A stretch of 48,223 bases of DNA, from positions 1 to 48,223 of the forward strand of contig NZ_JABAIV010000014.1 in the NCBI RefSeq assembly GCF_013003915.1, read 5' to 3'. Position numbers and translations under genes: made by a program. Source of the DNA: Telluria aromaticivorans. GTDB lineage: Bacteria > Pseudomonadota > Gammaproteobacteria > Burkholderiales > Burkholderiaceae_D. Shown piece by piece: positions 44,727-48,223 of this stretch (the first letter of the stretch is position 1; each line of letters starts with the position of its first letter). Under the pieces are notes generated by a model. The model worked only from the letters and a program-made list of their open reading frames with translations, was not told the DNA's origin and ran no database searches.

Positions 44727-47308
44727 AAATCAAGAATAAACGCCTGCTGCGCGGCCCCAACCTGTACGCCGACAGCCCTTGCCTGATGGCCGTGATCGAC
44801 GACGGTGCCACCAAAGCCCCCGGCTTTGCCGCCCGCCTGTTCGCCCTGCTGCCGGCGCTACCGCCGGATGCCGCCGTGCGCCTGGCCGACGATGCGCTGC
44901 TGGTCGAAGCACTCGAGCTGGTCGTGATGGAACTCCAGCGCCTGGCCGGCGCGCCGGGCAGTTTCGGCGCCACCCTGGCCGTTGCCGGCGCCGCGCGCGC
45001 GCGCCGCGTGGTGTGCGGCTACACCACCGAGCAAGTCGCCGAAGAGGCTCTACGCACCGGGCTCGCCCTGATCGACGCAGTCGCCGCCGGGCGCGAATTC
45101 GACCTCGGCCCTTCGCTCGAGCACCTGCGCGCGACCGCCCAGGACTATGCCATCGGCACCAGCACCGGCGCCGTGGTGCAGGCCGCGATCCGCCGCGGCA
45201 TCCCGGCGCTGCGCCTGACCGACGAAGCCAACCTGTTCCAGCTGGGCTGGGGCAGCCGCCAGAAGCGCCTGCAGGCCACCATCACCGGCGCCACCAATTC
45301 GATTGCAGTCGGCATCGCCAGCGACAAGCAGCTGACCAAGGCCCTGCTCGAAGCAGCCGGCGTGCCGGTGCCGGGCGGAGCGACGGTGAGCACGATCGTC
45401 GAAGCGCAGCGTATCGCGCGCCGCCTCGGCTGCGCCGTCACCATCAAGCCGCTCGACGGCAACCAGGGCAAGGGAGTGACCACCAACTGCGCCACGCCGG
45501 AAGAAGTGGCGCGCGCGTTCGAGCATGCGCGCCGCTATGGACGCCGCATCATCGTCGAAGAACACCTGGCGGGCCGCGACTACCGCGTGCTGGTCACCGG
45601 CCGCAAGGTCGCCGCCGCCTCGTGGCGCCGTCCGCCGGGCGTCACAGGCGACGGCTATTCGACCATCCGCGAGCTGGTCGAAGTCGAGAACCGCAACCCG
45701 GCACGCGGCGAAGGCCATACCAATATCTTGACGAAGATCCCGATGGACGCGCTGGCCGAGGAAACCCTGGCCAAACAGGGCTACGGCTTCGACACCGTGC
45801 TGGACGTTGGCGTGAGCGCCGACCTGCGCGGCAATGCCAACCTGTCCACCGGCGGCACCGCCGAAGACGTGACCGACCTGCTGCCTGAAGAAACCCGCGA
45901 GATCTGCATCCGCGCGGCGCGCACCATCGGCCTGGACGTGGCCGGGATCGACATCGTCTGCCAGGACATCTCGCAGCCGCTGCGCGCGCAGAAAGGCGGC
46001 ATCATCGAAGTCAACGCCGCGCCCGGCATCCGCATGCACCAGTACCCGAGCCGCGGCACCCCGCGCGACGCGGGCGATGCGATCGTCGACGCACTGTTCG
46101 GCGACTGCGACGGCCGCATCCCGACGGTCGCCGTCACCGGCACCAATGGCAAGACCACGACTTCGCTGCTGATCGCGCACACCACCCGCATGGCGGGCCT
46201 TCATACGGGGGTCACCACGACCGAAGGCGTGTACGTCGACGGCCAGCCCACCATGAAGGGCGACTGCACCGGCTACCGCTCGGCGCGCAGCATCCTGTCG
46301 GACCCGGGTGTCGAGTTCGCGGTCCTGGAAACGGCCCGCGGCGGCATCCTGAAACGCGGCCTGGCCTACGACCGCTGCGACGTGTCGGTGGTGCTGAACG
46401 TCTCCGCCGACCACCTGGGCCTGGACGGCGTCGAGACGCTCGACGACCTGGCCAGGGTCAAGGCGGTGGTGGCGCAGCGCGCCTCGCGTGCGGTGGTGCT
46501 CAATGCCGAAGACGACTACTGCGTGGCGATGGCCAAGGGCCTGCGCGACGGCGTCGAAGTGCTGTACTTCTCGCTCGACGCCGACAACCCGACCCTGCTG
46601 CGCCACCTGGAAAACGGCGGCCGCGGCGTCTACCTGCAGGATTCCACCCTGGTGCTGGCCAACGGCGCACGCCACGAAGCGCTGCTCGACGCGCGCCAGA
46701 TGCCGGTCTCGCTGGGGTGCGCCGCGCGCTACAACATCGCCAACGCCCTGGCGGCTGCCGCTGCCTTGACGGCGCACGGCTTCGGCAACGCCGAAATCGC
46801 GGACGGCCTGCGCAGCTTCGTCTCCGACAGCAAGAGCAACCCGCTGCGCTCGAACCTGTACGACGTCGAAGGCGTGACCGTGATCGTGGATTACGCCCAC
46901 AACTGCGCCGCCTATGCGGCACTGGCCGACAGCGCGCGCGCCATGAGCGCGGGCCGGCTGGTGGGCGTGGTGGCGGCGCCCGGCGACCGCCGCGACGCCG
47001 ACCTGGTCGACATCGGGCGCACCTGCGCGGCCGGCTTCGACGACCTGGTGATCTACGAATCCGAGAACCGCGGCCGCTCCGAAGGCGAGACGGCCGCGCT
47101 GCTGGTGCTCGGCGCGAAGCCGGCGATCGCCGCGGATGCGCTGACCGTGGAGCTGGACGTGCACGCCGCGATCCGCCACGGCCTGTCGCTATGCCAAGCG
47201 GGTGACGTGCTGGTGTTCGGTTGCGGCTCCTCGATCACGGAACTGACCGAGGCATTGCGCCCGACCAGGCCCGAGTTGGCACGCAGGATCGAGGCCGAAG
47301 CGATCTGA
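44723..47308 (+). CDS. cphA: Cyanophycin synthetase
   Basis: 861 residues, CphA1 size. An N-terminal domain (about 1-160) is followed by an ATP-grasp domain (about 210-460) with IKPLDGNQGKGVTTN, and a Mur-ligase-like domain with the P-loop GTNGKTTT at 473-480 and VDYAHNCAAY near 735. The two active sites add Asp to the backbone and Arg to its side chain, making multi-L-arginyl-poly-L-aspartate. It is third in the cassette and is followed by a clear terminator. Confidence 0.96.
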   Translation: MKIKNKRLLRGPNLYADSPCLMAVIDDGATKAPGFAARLFALLPALPPDAAVRLADDALLVEALELVVMELQRLAGAPGSFGATLAVAGAARARRVVCGYTTEQVAEEALRTGLALIDAVAAGREFDLGPSLEHLRATAQDYAIGTSTGAVVQAAIRRGIPALRLTDEANLFQLGWGSRQKRLQATITGATNSIAVGIASDKQLTKALLEAAGVPVPGGATVSTIVEAQRIARRLGCAVTIKPLDGNQGKGVTTNCATPEEVARAFEHARRYGRRIIVEEHLAGRDYRVLVTGRKVAAASWRRPPGVTGDGYSTIRELVEVENRNPARGEGHTNILTKIPMDALAEETLAKQGYGFDTVLDVGVSADLRGNANLSTGGTAEDVTDLLPEETREICIRAARTIGLDVAGIDIVCQDISQPLRAQKGGIIEVNAAPGIRMHQYPSRGTPRDAGDAIVDALFGDCDGRIPTVAVTGTNGKTTTSLLIAHTTRMAGLHTGVTTTEGVYVDGQPTMKGDCTGYRSARSILSDPGVEFAVLETARGGILKRGLAYDRCDVSVVLNVSADHLGLDGVETLDDLARVKAVVAQRASRAVVLNAEDDYCVAMAKGLRDGVEVLYFSLDADNPTLLRHLENGGRGVYLQDSTLVLANGARHEALLDARQMPVSLGCAARYNIANALAAAAALTAHGFGNAEIADGLRSFVSDSKSNPLRSNLYDVEGVTVIVDYAHNCAAYAALADSARAMSAGRLVGVVAAPGDRRDADLVDIGRTCAAGFDDLVIYESENRGRSEGETAALLVLGAKPAIAADALTVELDVHAAIRHGLSLCQAGDVLVFGCGSSITELTEALRPTRPELARRIEAEAI

Positions 47309-47327
47309 CCGCGAGCACCCCCTCCCG

Positions 47328-47351
47328 AAAAGCCCCCGCGTGGGGCTTTTT
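47328..47351 (+). terminator. Terminator of the cyanophycin operon
   Basis: AAAAGCCCC and GGGGCTTTT form a 9-bp stem around CGCGT, ending in five Ts. It lies 20 bp past cphA. Confidence 0.88.
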
Positions 47352-47388
47352 CCTTAGGTATTACTTAAACTGATAGATGCATATGTGT

Positions 47389-47407
47389 CTAGAAGCTCAT
47401 CTTCTAG
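47389..47407. repeat. Hairpin before the small outer-membrane protein gene
   Basis: CTAGAAG-CTCAT-CTTCTAG is a perfect 7-bp inverted repeat without a T-run, 80 bp before the start codon. It could be an operator or leader hairpin. Confidence 0.4.
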
Positions 47408-47489
47408 CATTTCGTTACAACATCCGCGTTGCAGCCGTGTATCCTTTCTTCACTTGCCGACTCGCAATTGAAAATTGTAAAGCTTTCAC

Positions 47490-48041
47490 ATGAAGATGGA
47501 TAAACACGGAATGCCGCAATTGTTGGCCGCCCTGGTGCTGGCGCTTGGCGTCGCAGGCTCGGCACTTGCCGGGCCGCTGGCCGGCGCGCCGCAAGCGTAC
47601 GCCGGCGTTGCCGCGGCGGGAACCGACCACAACGGGGGAGCCAGCAAGGTCAATCCGAAAGTGTTCGGCGGTGTCGCCTTCAGCGACAGCCTGGCGGTCG
47701 AAGGCGGCTATATCGACCTGCGCAAGGCGACTGCCGCACCGGAAGCGCGCACCATCGACCTCGGCGGTTTTGGGTCGTATGTCGCTGCCCGGCTGATGCG
47801 TCCGCTTACCGAGAAGCTCTCGGCCTACGGCAAGCTGGGCGTGGCGCACAGCCAGCGCAAGGTGAGTCATGTGGGCGTGGTCGGCAAGGACAGCGACACC
47901 GGTATCTATGGCGCTTTTGGCCTGCAGTATTCGATCGCGCCGGGCGTGGCCATCAGCGCCGAGTACGAACGCTATGGCAAGGACAAGAAGACTGGGGCCA
48001 AGGCGGATGCCTGGACGCTGGGGATCAATTTCGCATTCTAG
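47490..48041 (+). CDS. Small outer-membrane beta-barrel protein
   Basis: 183 residues. A signal peptide ends near SALAG. The mature part has about eight alternating strands (FGGVAFSDSLAVEGGYIDL, SAYGKLGVAHS, GAFGLQYSIAPGVAISAEYERYG) and a C-terminal LGINFAF ending in Phe, as in OmpX/OmpA-type eight-stranded barrels. Function unknown. Confidence 0.75.
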   Translation: MKMDKHGMPQLLAALVLALGVAGSALAGPLAGAPQAYAGVAAAGTDHNGGASKVNPKVFGGVAFSDSLAVEGGYIDLRKATAAPEARTIDLGGFGSYVAARLMRPLTEKLSAYGKLGVAHSQRKVSHVGVVGKDSDTGIYGAFGLQYSIAPGVAISAEYERYGKDKKTGAKADAWTLGINFAF

Positions 48042-48100
48042 GACTGGCAAACGGAAGCAATAGCGCCGCGCAGGCGAGTGTCGCTTGATTAGCCGAGAAT

Positions 48101-48109
48101 CGTAGGGTG
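48101..48109 (+). repeat. Dispersed palindrome, cut by IS
   Basis: CGTAGGGTG is the first 9 bp of the dispersed element; at 48110 it turns into the IS terminus TGTAAGG. The rest of the element would lie beyond the IS. Confidence 0.6.
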
Positions 48110-48223
48110 TGTAAGGGCAAAGTAGAAATGTCCGGTTTGGGCAAAGTAGAAATGTCTGCTTTTGCGATGTAGTTCATGCTGTCGACTCCGAAAAGTTTGG
48201 GGTCCAGCGTGAGCGAAACCGGG
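48110..48223 (+). mobile_element. Left end of an insertion sequence (partial copy)
   Basis: It starts TGTAAGG and then has GCAAAGTAGAAATGTCC twice with a 24-bp period (the second copy ends TCT). It matches the inverse of positions 1-111 in register for about 50 bp. Both IS copies point in the same direction. A possible start codon follows at 48177. Confidence 0.75.
48177..48223 (+). CDS. Possible N-terminus of the IS transposase (partial)
   Basis: From ATG at 48177 the frame MLSTPKSLGSSVSETG stays open to the window edge. It lies just inside the IS left end, where the first IS gene would start. No ribosome site is clear and only 15 full codons are visible. Confidence 0.25.

Noticed and set aside
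45050..47179. 709-codon open frame on the minus strand
   Set aside because: Antisense shadow of cphA; composition is not protein-like.

Overview
The window looks like a chromosomal segment of a high-GC betaproteobacterium of the order Burkholderiales, most likely Oxalobacteraceae close to Massilia, Telluria or Duganella. The basis is the core-gene order tig-clpP-clpX-lon-hupB-ppiD, the hopanoid/squalene genes hpnCDE, a cyanophycin cassette, strong third-position GC, and many copies of an intergenic palindromic repeat starting CGTAGGGTGGGC. The genus is inference. Almost everything is ordinary chromosome, but both window edges run into ends of the same kind of insertion sequence.

Layout. 1-150: outgoing end of an IS copy, then a piece of the dispersed repeat. 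166-9549: protein quality-control block on the minus strand (tRNA-Leu, tig, clpP, clpX, lon, hupB, two tandem tRNA-Asp, ppiD), with clear rho-independent terminators between units. 9892-14138: lipoprotein membrane-fusion protein and RND pump. 14243-17363: hpnC-hpnD-hpnE for squalene synthesis. 17398-19167: a 49-codon ORF, a DUF1700 membrane protein and a GIN-domain protein. 19157-20410: HI0933/YhiN-type flavoprotein. 20539-22326: membrane protein, small XRE regulator and alpha/beta hydrolase with 4-bp start/stop overlaps, then a small membrane protein. 22514-23554: TRAP solute-binding protein with no permease nearby. 23585-26547: thrC-moeA-moaD. 26695-28089: secreted alpha/beta hydrolase.

28093-32529: kbl, an SDR-type L-threonine dehydrogenase and sdaA, divergent from an XRE-cupin regulator. 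With GlyA encoded elsewhere they would take threonine through glycine and serine to pyruvate. 32738-36476: prolyl oligopeptidase and an 11-repeat Sel1 protein. 36645-40156: a probable zinc/manganese uptake operon (small His/Cys exported protein, outer-membrane barrel, ZnuA-like binding protein, ZnuB-like permease) that lacks an ATPase gene. 40206-42781: DEDDh exonuclease, a short Hsp70 (YegD-like) and a DUF2244 protein. 42931-47308: isoaspartyl peptidase, cyanophycinase and cyanophycin synthetase, joined by 4-bp overlaps, which would build cyanophycin and take it back to free Asp and Arg. 47490-48041: small outer-membrane barrel. 48110-48223: incoming end of a second IS copy.

The most unusual signal is at the edges. 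The two IS ends are matching terminal inverted repeats with internal 24-bp-period repeats. Each abuts GGGTG, and in both cases that GGGTG lies at the same place in the dispersed CGTAGGGTGGGC element. This suggests an IS that inserts site- and orientation-specifically into the genome's own REP-like repeat.
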